A stretch of 64,000 nt of DNA. Origin: G963663495 sp963663495. Lineage in GTDB: Bacteria; Bacteroidota; Rhodothermia; Rhodothermales; Bin80. Below are positions 48,101 to 57,674 of the stretch, piece by piece; position 1 is the stretch's first letter; the number at the start of each line of letters is the position of its first letter. The position numbers and the translations under genes are program-made. Below the pieces are notes generated by a model. That model was not told where the DNA came from. It searched no databases and worked only from the letters and a program-made list of their open reading frames with translations. The stretch is taken from the NCBI GenBank assembly GCA_963663495.1, contig OY760427.1, positions 1,922,001 to 1,986,000 on the forward strand, given 5' to 3'.

Positions 48101-48304
48101 CTAGGATGTTTGGCTCCAGACTGTACGTTTCCTGGACGCACAGTGCGGGCAAACAGGAGTGTCACCCCGACGCTTCATTGCGAACCATGCTTCGGCTGTT
48201 GGGTCGTCTGGAAACATTTGGGTAAGCTTGATCAAGGACACTCCTTCACGATCAGCCCGTCCAGGGCCATTGGTGTTTCTGTTGTTTCTTTTCTTTGAAG
48301 GCAT
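48101..48304 (-). pseudogene. IS1595-family transposase, N-terminal fragment
   Basis: SLIKLTQMFPDDPTAEAWFA followed by the zinc-ribbon half VCPHCASRKRT is the start of an IS1595/ISXO2-like transposase. The gene stops after 67 codons, where it meets the IS66 remnant. The rest, including the DDE domain, is gone. Confidence 0.75.
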
Positions 48305-48348
48305 TTAGTGGGTCATCAATCTATCACGGGATGGTGCCCACTTCCGGT

Positions 48349-48428
48349 ATAATCGGTTCCCGCTATTCGCGACCAAACTGCAATTATTTCAACAATTTAA
48401 CGCGTGGGCACTCAACTGTATAACTCCC
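48349..48428 (+). repeat. Palindromic dispersed repeat, copy C (right half only)
   Basis: ATCGGTTCCCGCTATTCGCG to TATAACTCCCA matches the second half of copies B and D; the first half is absent. Confidence 0.7.
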
Positions 48429-48557
48429 ATAGGTATCACTCACAGTACGGGAGCCCGCCCATCCGGCTACGACAACACACCGTGTCAAGCGCCGTGGAGG
48501 CACAAGACCGTGTGAGCGCACGAATTGTTGTGGAGGACTTACGTCAAGGTTACATTT

Positions 48558-48730
48558 GGGAGTTATATGGCTGAGTGCCCACGCGTTTTCGCAGGAGTTA
48601 CTTTTTGTGCTTTGGTGGTGCAGACAGGATGGCTTTTTCCAGTGTTTCATAATCGGTTCCCGCTTTTCACGAAAAGACTGCAATTATTTCAAATAACTCA
48701 ACACGTGGGTATTCATGCTATATAATTGCC
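48558..48730 (+). repeat. Palindromic dispersed repeat, copy D
   Basis: Begins GGGAGTTATATGGCTGAG and carries the antisense codons for ...EKAILSAPPKHKK. Its far end is worn (ATGCTATATAATTGCC). Only 8 nt separate it from the left end of the TnpB element, exactly as in copy E. Confidence 0.8.
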
Positions 48731-48760
48731 ATCTATTAGGGAGTTATATACCACAGTGCC

Positions 48761-49039
48761 ATGCCCGAAACGGTTAGTGCATACCGCAATATCACATACA
48801 GGCTGTTGCCCGGAAGTCGGAGTAACGCCAAGCAACTTGCTGGATTAGCGGGTGCGTGTAGGTTTGTGTGGAATGCCATCCTCGCAGAGCAGAGCGAGGC
48901 GTACAAGAAAGCGAAAGAGGCTGGAGAGAAGCCGCCCTCGGTAAGCTTCTTCTCGCTGGGGAAGCGGTTCACGGCGCTGCGCCGCACGGTCGAGTGGCTA
49001 CCTGAATACTCCTTTGGTGTCGTTAGATACACATTGTAG
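48761..49039 (+). pseudogene. TnpB N-terminal part (element A)
   Basis: 92 codons beginning MPETVSAYRNITYRLLPGSR, the N-terminal (WED/REC-like) region of a TnpB/Fanzor-type RNA-guided nuclease, up to EYSFGVVRYTL. A 17-nt tandem duplication (ttagatac[ac]cattg at 49025-49056) brings a stop and shifts the frame before KYQADAWKAFF. Only one other copy is in the window, and it is split at the same place. Confidence 0.8.
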
Positions 49040-49050
49040 TTAGATACCCA

Positions 49051-49763
49051 TTGAAATATCAAGCGGATGCATGGAAGGCATTCTTCAAGGAGGGTAAGAG
49101 AAGACCGAGATTCCATTCCAGACGTGGTAGTACGCCTTCGTTCCCGATCCCGGATAACGTAAGGGTTCGGGATGGCAAGCTGTATATCCCGAAAGTGGGA
49201 TATATGGCGCTCCGCAGGCGGGGAGGCAACCCGTATCCTGATGGTATACCCGTCAAAGCCACGGTAAAGAAGAACGCCTGCAAAGGGTATGCTGTCATCT
49301 GCTACAGGATGGAGGCACCTGTAATAGAGGATACTGGCGGTGCTGTAGGCATTGACCGTAATTGCGGGCAGGTCGCTATGGTCTCCACAGAGGGCGATGC
49401 AAGCATTATCAGACAACCGGATACGAAGCGTCTTGATGCCAAGTTGAAGCGGCATCAGAGAAGACTGGCGAGACAGAAGAAAGGCTTCAACCGTCGTAAC
49501 AGGCGGAAGCATAGAATCGCCCGCATACAGCGCAAGCGTGCTACCATCCTCAAGAATGCGAACCACCAGGTAAGTCGCAGTATTGCCCATTGCTCCTCAA
49601 CGGTGATACTGGAGGACCTGAAGATCAAAGCGATGACACGTTCAGCTAAGGGGACGATGGAGAGCTTTGGCACAAACGTCAGACAGAAGTCTGGCCTCAA
49701 CCGTGGAATACTGCGAACAGGTTGGGGCCAGCTGGATCAGATGCTGAGCTATAAGTGCTATAA
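49051..49763 (+). pseudogene. TnpB central part (element A), cut by IS1634-like insertion
   Basis: Continues KYQADAWKAFFKEGKRRPRFHS through the RuvC-I motif GGAVGIDRNCGQVAM and RuvC-II ILEDLKIKAM to LDQMLSYKC. There the IS1634-like element enters. The remaining zinc finger and RuvC-III motif (CYVCGHIEAS, CMSCGHADHADLNAAANI) lie at 53813-54090 in the correct frame, ending at GRSRI. Confidence 0.85.
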
Positions 49764-50606
49764 CCTAACTTCGCCATCCGGTCAGGGGAAAACGCTGAGT
49801 TCCGTCTCCAATTCTCTCGTTTTTCCCTCCTAATAGGGCTATTTCGGCGTTTTTCGACCTTTTTTAGCCGACTTTTTCGGAAAAGGCAATGTGGTGCTAT
49901 GGCGATGTGGACGGGCACCTCCCCCCAATACCCCGGTACCTTACCCCGTACCTGTTTCACACTCCGATCATTTTTACCCGAAACCGATCCTACAAACGTA
50001 AAGACGGCAAAAATGCAACAGCTTTGCCCTCATCGAATCCTATCGCAAAGACGGTACCTCCAAACACCGTACCCTCCTTAATCTCGGCCCGAACTTCAAC
50101 ATCCCCCGCAGTCTGTGGGCGGAGCTGACCCATTGCGGTACTGCCCGACTCAAAGGGAAAGCCATCCTCCCTTTCCAGAATGATGAAGCCTTTCTCAATG
50201 CGGTCGACGACATCGTTGCACATCTCGAAAGCAAGGGCTACGACATCCATCGCACATCCCATCAGCAACACCTCATCGATCCAGAGAAAACAACCCATCC
50301 CGATTCCCGGACCGTCGGCGGAGAACGACTGATCCTTCAGACATTGGAACAGCTCGGACTGGCTGTACTGCTACGTTCGCTCAACTTCTGCGAGAAACAC
50401 GTCAAGCTCTGCTGTGCGCTGATCGTCGGACGTATGCTCCATCCGGGCAGTGAACGAGAAACGCATAAATGGCTGTGTAAAACCTCCAGTGTTCTGCAGC
50501 TTCTGGATTTGGAACCCCCGAGCCTCAACACCCTCTATCGTTGCACTGATCTGATCCATAAGCATATGGATCAGATCATGGATAAACTCTTTGGCATTAC
50601 CAAAGC

Positions 50607-52341
50607 GAGCCTTTTGCAAAACCCTGGTGTATTCGGCGGTGGTGGCGACCAAAATGCCCAAATTTTCGGGTTTTTCGACATTACGCCGGGAGCATTGGCA
50701 TGTGTTGCCTTTGGATCCAGATGTATAGGCGGCCCATAGGCGATGAAGGCTTCCCGGGGGGCAGAATCCGTGCTTTGTGGGCACACCCATACTTGGCTCC
50801 TGCTTCGGACAAAACCCGATTAGCGCAATTTACGTCTGGATTCCTGTCTCTATTGCACCATACGCAACAGCTGATCTACCGTCAGTACCAGCACGCCGAA
50901 CATCAAGTGGCATGTCACCTTCTTGTGCCCACGCACGCGGACATTACGACCACCAAGCTCATCCTTGAGCCGCCAGAAGGCTCGCTCAACCGTTGAACGC
51001 TCCCTGTAACGAACATCCTCAGGCAACACCAATCCGGATGCTCGCTGGGCCGTTTTCTCGCGGATAAGCGCCACCTTACCATCGCGTCGCGGATTATGGT
51101 CGATAATCGGCACGTGCCCCAAGCCTTTACTGTGCTCGTGAATCTGCTTCGCGTCGTATGCACTGTCCATCAGATCATACAAATTGCGTACCCGCAGTTG
51201 AGATATCGTAGCCAACGGAATCGCCGCTTGGCTATCATGCAATGATGCAGAGGAAACAAAACCGCTGATCGGTACGCCTCCGTCGGCCACATCCATGTGC
51301 AACTTGTACCCCGTCCATTTCTGCGTATGTCCCTTCGCATTGCGCTTAACGCCTACCGTACATCGCTTCGGTAACTCCTCCAACATCTCCTCTGTCCCCA
51401 TGGTACGCTGGCGCACCAGCCGCGGCAACTCCTTCGGAGGCTTTTCATCCTTGGTAGGATGCGATGATTTGCACTCTTCTGGACGCTCCGACTCCTTTTT
51501 CCGGGGTACCGGGTCCTCTTGCGCCACTATCGCGGTCGAATCCTGCGATGGATGGCCCACGAGCCGCTTCGGCTTCTTTGGACGCTCTTCATCCTTGGAA
51601 GGACTCGCTGGTTTGCACTCTGGACGCTCCGACTCCTTTCTCAGTACCGGCTTCTCTCGCGCTGCTATTGCGGTCGAATCACGCGATAGGTGCCCCACCA
51701 ACTGCTCCGAATACCCCTCCTTTATCAGAGCCTCATGTACACGCGTCGGCAATTCCGCCTCTGAAAATTCCCTGAACGCACGTGAAAAGGTCGCCTCACT
51801 CGGCACATCCTCTAACCGATGCCAACCACACAAACGCCGCAGCGTCGGATCCGAACGCAACCGTCCCACAACGCTCTGGTCGTATCCATATTGAACACCA
51901 TCTTCGCTAGGAACGCCCGCGCGAGGGCAGCACGGCTCTTCAACGGACGCCCGGGTATACCGTCCTGAGCACTGGGCAGAAAGCGCTCAACTCGCACGAT
52001 CTCCAGTACCGAGAGCAGCTTCTTATGGCGCCCCTCCAAGGGGCCAATCGTTTCCTCCACCCAGGGAAAAAGCTCCCGTTGGCAGTTGATCCAGAAACCG
52101 CTTAACTCAGAACTGAGGGACATGAGAACCTTCGTTTGTTGCGAGTTTAGTTTCTCCTTCGAAGATACCTGACACAGAGGTTCCAGTCCCTCAAGTGTGC
52201 TTGCTAGCACACATTTTCATGGCCTGTAGAATCCTCCATCTGCACCCGCCGAGCAGTCAAATCTACCTGATCAGCCCCCTATCTCAGGAAATCGCATCTT
52301 CAGGCAAAAACACTCCGATTCAAGGGTTTTGCAAAAGGCTC
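50607..52341 (-). mobile_element. DUF772/DDE-type insertion sequence nested in the IS1634-like copy
   Basis: 1735 bp with 19-bp terminal inverted repeats GAGCCTTTTGCAAAACCCT (50607-50625 and complement ending 52341) and the 4-bp duplication AAGC on each side (50603-50606, 52342-52345). One broken transposase lies on the minus strand. Confidence 0.9.
50850..52210 (-). pseudogene. DUF772/DDE_Tnp_1-type transposase, one frameshift
   Basis: The N-terminal part (51812-52210; ARAFLAKMVFNMDTTRAL) and main part (50850-51869; GRLRSDPTLRRLCGWHRLED, HLSRDSTAIAAREKP, YDLMDSAYDAKQI, IIDHNPRRDG, RERSTVERAFWRLKDELGG) join by a -1 shift at GCGTTGTGGGACGG near 51870. A central Lys/Pro/Glu-rich segment (HPTKDEKPPKELPRL) is internally duplicated. 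The frameshift could be a lesion or a programmed slip; nothing slippery (such as A6G) is visible, so a lesion is more likely. Confidence 0.8.
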
Positions 52342-54102
52342 AAGCGGTATTGCAGTTTGAAGAAACGATCGTCTTTTATGATTTAACCAATACCTATTAC
52401 CACGGCAAGAAGAAAGGGAAGTTGTTGTCGCATGGGCGCAGCAAGGAAAAGCGCAGTGATTGTCCGTTGGTTACGCTGGGGCTCACCCTGGATGGTTCGG
52501 GGTTCCCCCGCAATGTGCAGATCCTGCCGGGCAATGCAGGGGAACCGGCAACGCTCAAAGAGGCGATTGAGAAACTAAACGGCGCTACGCCCACAGTGAT
52601 TATGGACTCCGGCATTGCGACGGAGCAGAATCTGCAGTACCTGAAAGAACAGGGACTGAACTGGATCACCGTGGAGCGTTCCAAAGCCCCTCCAGTCCCC
52701 GAAAACAAGCCGGATCAACAGTTTACGACCGCAGGGGGAGTCAAGATCAAAGCCTGGAAGATCACCACAAAGGAAAAAGATGTTGAAGACGAAAAAGACG
52801 TTGCGTGTTTGTGCACAGTGAGGCCAAGCAGGCGAAGGAGGATCAGATCCTTGAAACCCAATGCAAGAAGTTTGTGAAGGCGCTCACTACACTACATGAG
52901 GGACTCTCGAAACCCGGGTACTTGAAGAACTATGAAAAGGTCACGATAAAGGTTGGTCGTCTGAAGGAAAAGTACAAGAAGGTCTCACACCTGTATGAGG
53001 TAGAGGTCAGCAAAAAGGAGGGCACCAAGCATACAGAATCCGTTACGGTGACCCTGCGTGCTTCGCATGCGCGTCGCACCCAGGCCAGCGGAGGGTATGT
53101 GCTTCGGACCAGTCATACGGGATGGTCGGTGGAAAAGGTTGCACGAACCTACTGGCGACTTACAGAGATTGAGCGCACATTCAGAGTCATGAAATCGGAC
53201 CTCGGTCTACGGCCCATCTACCACAGCAGAGATGACCGCATTGAAGGGCATCTGTTCATCACGGTACTGGCTTATCATGCTGCCCATCTGGTTCGCACCA
53301 GACTCAAGGAACACGGGATTCATGATAGTTGGGCGACGATCCGAGACAAGTTGAACAGGATTCGTCGGATTACGACCAAGATGGTTAAGAACCAATATCG
53401 GTACCTGATCACGGAGGTGGATCAGGATCTGCCTCCGAGTATGGTACAGTTCTTTGCGGTACTGGGATACGTGTATGATCCGGATGCGACCCGCACCGTG
53501 ACCGAGCATGTGGAGGAAGCGAGTGCACCGGTGAGCCAGAAGCCTCCAGACTCATGACGTATGGTCCCTTCACAACGGTTGAGATAGCGTACTCCAGATG
53601 GAGCCACCAGAGCTACGTCCGATGGAAACGATCCGAGATAGATCGCAGCGAAACAGGCGGCAAAACACCAGGTAATCAGGGATTCAAACCACCCTAAACC
53701 AACTCCAACCGATCCGGTAAATCTCACCATCCATTGCTCCTGAAAAAACGGTCCAAATATGGCCACGGGAGAATTCCGTAGGTTAGTAGCACTACGAAAT
53801 GGCGAAGTTAGGATAAGTGCTACAAGGTGATAAAGGGCACCGCTGCCTATAGCAGTCAGCGGTGTTATGTGTGTGGGCACATAGAAGCGAGTACCCGTAA
53901 GACACGGAGCAAATTCACGTGTATGTCCTGTGGACATGCGGATCATGCAGACCTGAATGCGGCTGCAAACATACTGGCCTCCGGGATTGGGGCTTCTGCA
54001 CGGCGAGGGGCGTTCGGGTTACCGACCCCTATGACCCGTGAAATTGATACTAGTGCCTCACTGTGTACAGTTGGTCGCTCACGTATATAATTCCCTTACA
54101 TT

Positions 54103-54360
54103 GTGTCGGCTGAAGCGTGCAGGAAGGTGTTGACCTCTGTGGAGCTTTCGCTGGCAGACTGGCTGGCAGGAGTGCTGCTCTGTTATGTGGATGGACTGGT
54201 GGATTACGGTTTACGACTCCATGCGCTTTTCCGTCAGAATGCGCACAAGGATGATCATGCGGATGCCGGCGGCCTTCGCCGACCTTTGCGGCTGGGAGAG
54301 TCAAATCCTAACAACCATGCGGAGCAGGAGCATCTTGCTGTGTTTAAGAGGTTGGCGTAA
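54103..54360 (+). CDS. Doubtful short ORF
   Basis: 85 codons (SAEACRKVLTSVELSLADWL, then LCYVDGLVDYGLRLHALFR) without a recognised family or clear ribosome site. Listed only because it fills the gap between the TnpB element and the nitrilase gene. The rest of the gap to 54534 is AT-richer and may hold the latter's promoter. Confidence 0.15.
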   Translation: MSAEACRKVLTSVELSLADWLAGVLLCYVDGLVDYGLRLHALFRQNAHKDDHADAGGLRRPLRLGESNPNNHAEQEHLAVFKRLA

Positions 54361-54533
54361 CAATTGATGTAGTTGCTAAGAAGCATGATGTGCTGACCCG
54401 CTAGCATCATGATTGTGAATTGACCGAACAAGTTGCCGGTCCACGCACAAAACAGTCTCAGGTCCCGAAAAACCACATTAACAGAGGGAGAAAATTAATA
54501 AATCGTCAACCGCTCATTACCTAACCAGAGCAA

Positions 54534-55361
54534 ATGAAAATTGCACTTATACAGCAGGAAGCGTCACCTGATAAAGCGGCGAATCTGCGCCGGGGCCTTG
54601 AAGCGGCTGAGAAGGCCGCACGCTCTAGCGCTGGTGTGATTGTTTTTCCTGAGCTAGCCTTTACACCTTTCCTCCCGCAGCACCCGGCAGGCGCGAACGT
54701 ACTGGAATTGGCTGAACCGGTCCCCGGTCCTACAACTGAACCCTTTTGCAGACTTGCGAAGCGTTTTGGCGTTGTAATTGTGCTCAACGTGTATGAGCGT
54801 GACGGCAATAAAGCGTTTGATGCGTCTCCGGTAATTGATGCAGATGGGTCCCTACTCGGAGTGACACGGATGATGCATATAACGGACTATGAGGGATTTT
54901 ACGAGCAGAGCTATTATGCTCCCGGCGACCGCGGCGCGCCAGTATATAAGACGCGTGCAGGAAAAATTGGTGTGGCCATCTGCTACGACAGGCACTTTCC
55001 GGAATACATGAGGGCACTGGCTCTTGGCGGAGCTGATTTGGTGGTTGTGCCGCAAGCAGGTGCAGTAGGAGAGTGGCCGGACGGCTTGTTTGAGGCTGAG
55101 TTGCAGGTTACTTCGTTTCAAAACGGTTACTTCATGGCGCTTGCGAACCGTACCGGGCAGGAAGATGTGCTTCGTTTTGCGGGAGGGTCCTTCGTCACCG
55201 ATCCGTTCGGCCGGGTGCTCGCACGAGCGATTGAATGCGGGGAGGATATCCTATATGCAGAAATCAACCCCGATCTGTGCGACGAATCTCCTGCCCGGGA
55301 GCTGTTCTTACATCACCGCAGGCCCGATGTATACTTGGGCGGCGCCGTGCGGAGCATCTGA
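54534..55361 (+). CDS. Nitrilase-superfamily (carbon-nitrogen hydrolase) protein
   Basis: 275 aa, nearest in pattern to N-carbamoylputrescine amidase-like proteins. Glu40 (IVFPELAF) and nucleophile Cys150 (VAICYDRHFPEYMRALALGGAD) are present. The usual catalytic Lys in YRKMHIPxxxGFYE is Met113 here (GVTRMMHITDYEGFYEQSY). Start ATG 54534 gives the family N-terminus KIALIQQEASPDKAAN. No agmatine/polyamine neighbours, so the substrate is unknown. It is the only intact metabolic gene in the transposon-rich stretch. Confidence 0.88.
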   Translation: MKIALIQQEASPDKAANLRRGLEAAEKAARSSAGVIVFPELAFTPFLPQHPAGANVLELAEPVPGPTTEPFCRLAKRFGVVIVLNVYERDGNKAFDASPVIDADGSLLGVTRMMHITDYEGFYEQSYYAPGDRGAPVYKTRAGKIGVAICYDRHFPEYMRALALGGADLVVVPQAGAVGEWPDGLFEAELQVTSFQNGYFMALANRTGQEDVLRFAGGSFVTDPFGRVLARAIECGEDILYAEINPDLCDESPARELFLHHRRPDVYLGGAVRSI

Positions 55362-56107
55362 CGATGCTCCAGTGCCACTGAACCACTTCCACCCATCGTC
55401 TACAAGGTTCGCAGGACGAACAGGTATTGGCAGTCCATGTAGGTCAGAGACTCCGCGCGACAAGGTCTGTGCAAAGAGGGAACCGGGCCGTGGGGCTGGC
55501 CTTTTGCGCGGACCGGGTGAAAATAGCGAGCCGTGACCATTTCTCCGCATCAAAACGCCAGCCATCTACGAGCACCCGTGACCGGGCATCAAAGTATCGC
55601 TTCCTGAGCCGTGTATGCAGAACAGTCCGGGTAAGATAGATTCCCGTCCCGGACAATCCTCAGTCCGCTAACGTCGTACCTTGTCGGCTTCTGATTCTTC
55701 GGGTGGGGTATCGCGGACGATTCTCCAGAATCTCTTCGGCGCAACTTCAACAGCGGGCGCAGCATACCTGAACCGTACCGGGCTTCCTGCGCCAGGATCG
55801 CAGTTTCGCATAGGAACGACATATTGCCGCATTAGGGGCTCGGTTGGGACCGAATACCGCATAATTCCAAGTACCCGGTTTATCTGTATATGGGCAATGC
55901 CACTGTTTTCCGCACAATTCAATCCCGAGTGCCATACAGGGCAAGTGTTAGCGCCGGCTACACTGCGATTAAATCGGATGCTAACCTCCGCTCTGCAGGC
56001 GAGCCACGGATTATATGCCCAGAGGCATGTAATTTCCCGGATTCTTACGTTAATCTGGAAAAGTATTGACGTTGATCAGATTCCTCGCTCCTAGTTGCTT
56101 AACCTTT
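55362..56107. other. Intergenic region, nothing recognised
   Basis: No convincing gene, RNA or repeat. The string GAAAAGTATTGACGTTGATCA at 56056 resembles GAAAATAGTTGACGTTGATCA at 11022, so a short dispersed motif may be shared with the decayed region near 11000. Confidence 0.35.
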
Positions 56108-56112
56108 GGGAA

Positions 56113-57090
56113 TTATATACGTGAGTGACCAACTGTACACAGTGAGGCACTAGTATCAATTTCACGGGTCATAGGGGTCGGTAACCCGAACGCCCCTCGC
56201 CGTGCAGCAGCCCCAATCCCGGAAGCCAGTATGTTTGCAGCCGCATTCAGGTCTGCATGATCCGCATGTCCACAGGACATACACGTGAATGTGCTCTGCG
56301 TCTTACGGTTACTCGCTTCTGTGTGCCCACACACAGAACACCGCTGACTGGTATAGGCAGCGGTAACCTTTATCACCTTGCGGCACTTACAGCCCAGCAT
56401 CTGATCCAGCTGGCCCCAACCTGTTCGCAGTATCCCACGGTTGAGGCCAGACTTCTGTTTGACGTTTGTGCCAAAGCTCTCCATCGTCCCCTTAGCTGAA
56501 CGTATCATCGCTTTGATCTTCAGGTCCTCCAGTATCACCGTTGAGGAGCAATCGGCAATACTGCGACTTACCCGGTGGTTCGCATTCTTGAGGACGTTAG
56601 CACGCTTGCGCTGTATGCGGGCGATTCTATGCTTCCGCCTGTTACGACGGTTGGAGCCTTTCTTCTGCCTCGCCAGTCTTCGCTGATGTCGCTTCAACTT
56701 GGCATCAAGACGCTTCGTATCCGGTTGTCTGATAATGCTTGTATCGCCCTCTGTGGAGACCATAGCGACCTGCCCGCAATTACGGTCAATGCCTACAGCA
56801 CCGCCGGTATCCTCTATTACAGGTGCCTCCATCTTGTAACAGATGACAGCATACCCTTTGCCGGCGTTCTTCTTTACCGTGGCTTTGACGGGTATACCAT
56901 CAGGGTACGGGTTGCCTTCCCGCCTGCGGAGCGCCATATATCCCACTTTCGGGATATACAGCTTACCATCCCGAACCCTTACGTTATCCGGGATCGTGAA
57001 CGAAGGCGTACTACCACGTCTGGAATGGAATCTCGGTCTTCTCTTACCCTCCTTGAAGAATGCTTTCCATGCATCCGCCTGATATTTCAA
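56113..57090 (-). CDS. tnpB: TnpB RNA-guided nuclease, main part (element B)
   Basis: 325 aa holding the whole RuvC nuclease: Asp102 (VGIDRNCGQV), Glu188 (ILEDLKIKA), the zinc finger Cys251/254/270/273 (CSVCG...CMSCG) and Asp280 (HADLNAAANI). The Arg/Lys-rich bridge-like helix RHQRRLARQKKGSNRRNRRK is present. All catalytic residues are intact. The N-terminal 94 residues are a separate ORF at 57098. TnpB proteins cleave DNA guided by an omega-RNA from the element's right end, here expected near 56108-56200. Whether the split protein works is unknown. Confidence 0.85.
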   Translation of the reverse strand: MKYQADAWKAFFKEGKRRPRFHSRRGSTPSFTIPDNVRVRDGKLYIPKVGYMALRRREGNPYPDGIPVKATVKKNAGKGYAVICYKMEAPVIEDTGGAVGIDRNCGQVAMVSTEGDTSIIRQPDTKRLDAKLKRHQRRLARQKKGSNRRNRRKHRIARIQRKRANVLKNANHRVSRSIADCSSTVILEDLKIKAMIRSAKGTMESFGTNVKQKSGLNRGILRTGWGQLDQMLGCKCRKVIKVTAAYTSQRCSVCGHTEASNRKTQSTFTCMSCGHADHADLNAAANILASGIGAAARRGAFGLPTPMTREIDTSASLCTVGHSRI

Positions 57091-57097
57091 TGTGTAT

Positions 57098-57382
57098 CTA
57101 AACTACAATGTGTATCTTAACGACACCAAAGGAGTATTCAGGTAGCCACTCGACCGTGCGGCGCAGCGCCGTGAATCGCTTCCCCAGCGAGAAGAAGCTT
57201 ACCGAGGGCGGCTTCTCTCCAGCCTCTTTCGCTTTCTTGTACGCCTCGCTCTGCTCTGCGAGGATGGCATTCCACGCAAACCTACACGCACCCGCTAATC
57301 CAGCAAGGTGCTTGGCGTTACTCCGACTTCCGGGCAACAGCCTGTATGTGATATTGCGGTATGCACTAACCGTTTCGGGCAT
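57098..57382 (-). CDS. TnpB N-terminal part (element B)
   Basis: 94 aa, MPETVSAYRNITYRLLPGSR to EYSFGVVKIHIVV. It is separated from the main part by an in-frame TAG within an 18-nt duplication (57083-57118). Either a pseudogene half or the small subunit of a split TnpB. Confidence 0.7.
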   Translation of the reverse strand: MPETVSAYRNITYRLLPGSRSNAKHLAGLAGACRFAWNAILAEQSEAYKKAKEAGEKPPSVSFFSLGKRFTALRRTVEWLPEYSFGVVKIHIVV

Positions 57383-57412
57383 GGCACTGTGGTATATAAC
57401 TCCCTAATATAT

Positions 57413-57583
57413 GGAACTTATATAGCATGCGTACCCACGTGTTGAGTTATTTGAAATAATTGCAGTTTGTCGTGAAAAGCGGGAACTGATTATGAAAAGC
57501 TGGCGAAAGCCATCCTGTCTGCACCACCAAAGCACAAAAAGTAACGCCTGCGAAAACGTGTGGCACTCAGCCATATAACTCCC
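57413..57583 (-). repeat. Palindromic dispersed repeat, copy E
   Basis: Mirror arrangement of copy D next to element B: 8 nt separate it from the TnpB element end. Termini GGAACTTATATAGCATGC and CTCAGCCATATAACTCCC. The plus strand carries EKLAKAILSAPPKHKK. Confidence 0.8.
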
Positions 57584-57674
57584 TAACCTTTCTCTGGTAT
57601 ATTTAAATTCAGGCTTGGAATTCCAAATTGAGTGTGTCAAGTTTATAGGTTCCAATCTGTGAGAAAGGTTCTAT

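Larger units (their letters stand above)
49764..53812 (+). mobile_element. IS1634-like element, decayed copy, itself interrupted
   Basis: From CCTAACTTCGCCATCC to ATGGCGAAGTTAGG, in the orientation opposite to the intact copy. The transposase lacks its ATG (ATTTTT), has lost a base in the early GGCAAAAATGC run, misses about 17 bp around 52802 (KDV-[EDNAEL]-RVF), and is cut at ITKA by another IS. Host codons ATAAGTGCT occur on both sides (49751-49759 and 53813-53821), fitting a 9-bp duplication of TnpB sequence; the shorter ATAA is the alternative reading. Confidence 0.88.
48739..54095 (+). mobile_element. IS200/IS605-type TnpB element A (interrupted)
   Basis: Left end GGGAGTTATATACCACAGTGCC, right end CGTATATAATTCCC at 54082-54095; both match element B at 56108-57404. 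Only tnpB is present, with no TnpA Y1 transposase. The element is split by the insertion at 49764-53812. Confidence 0.82.
56108..57404 (-). mobile_element. IS200/IS605-type TnpB element B
   Basis: 1297 bp from GGGAATTATATACGTGAG (56108) to GTATATAACTCCC (57404), the same ends as element A in opposite orientation. It contains only the tnpB gene, in two pieces. Confidence 0.85.

Noticed and set aside
55680..55860. Possible tRNA suggested by an antisense GSPVRFRYAAP reading
   Set aside because: No acceptor stem, anticodon arm or T-loop consensus can be assembled on either strand.
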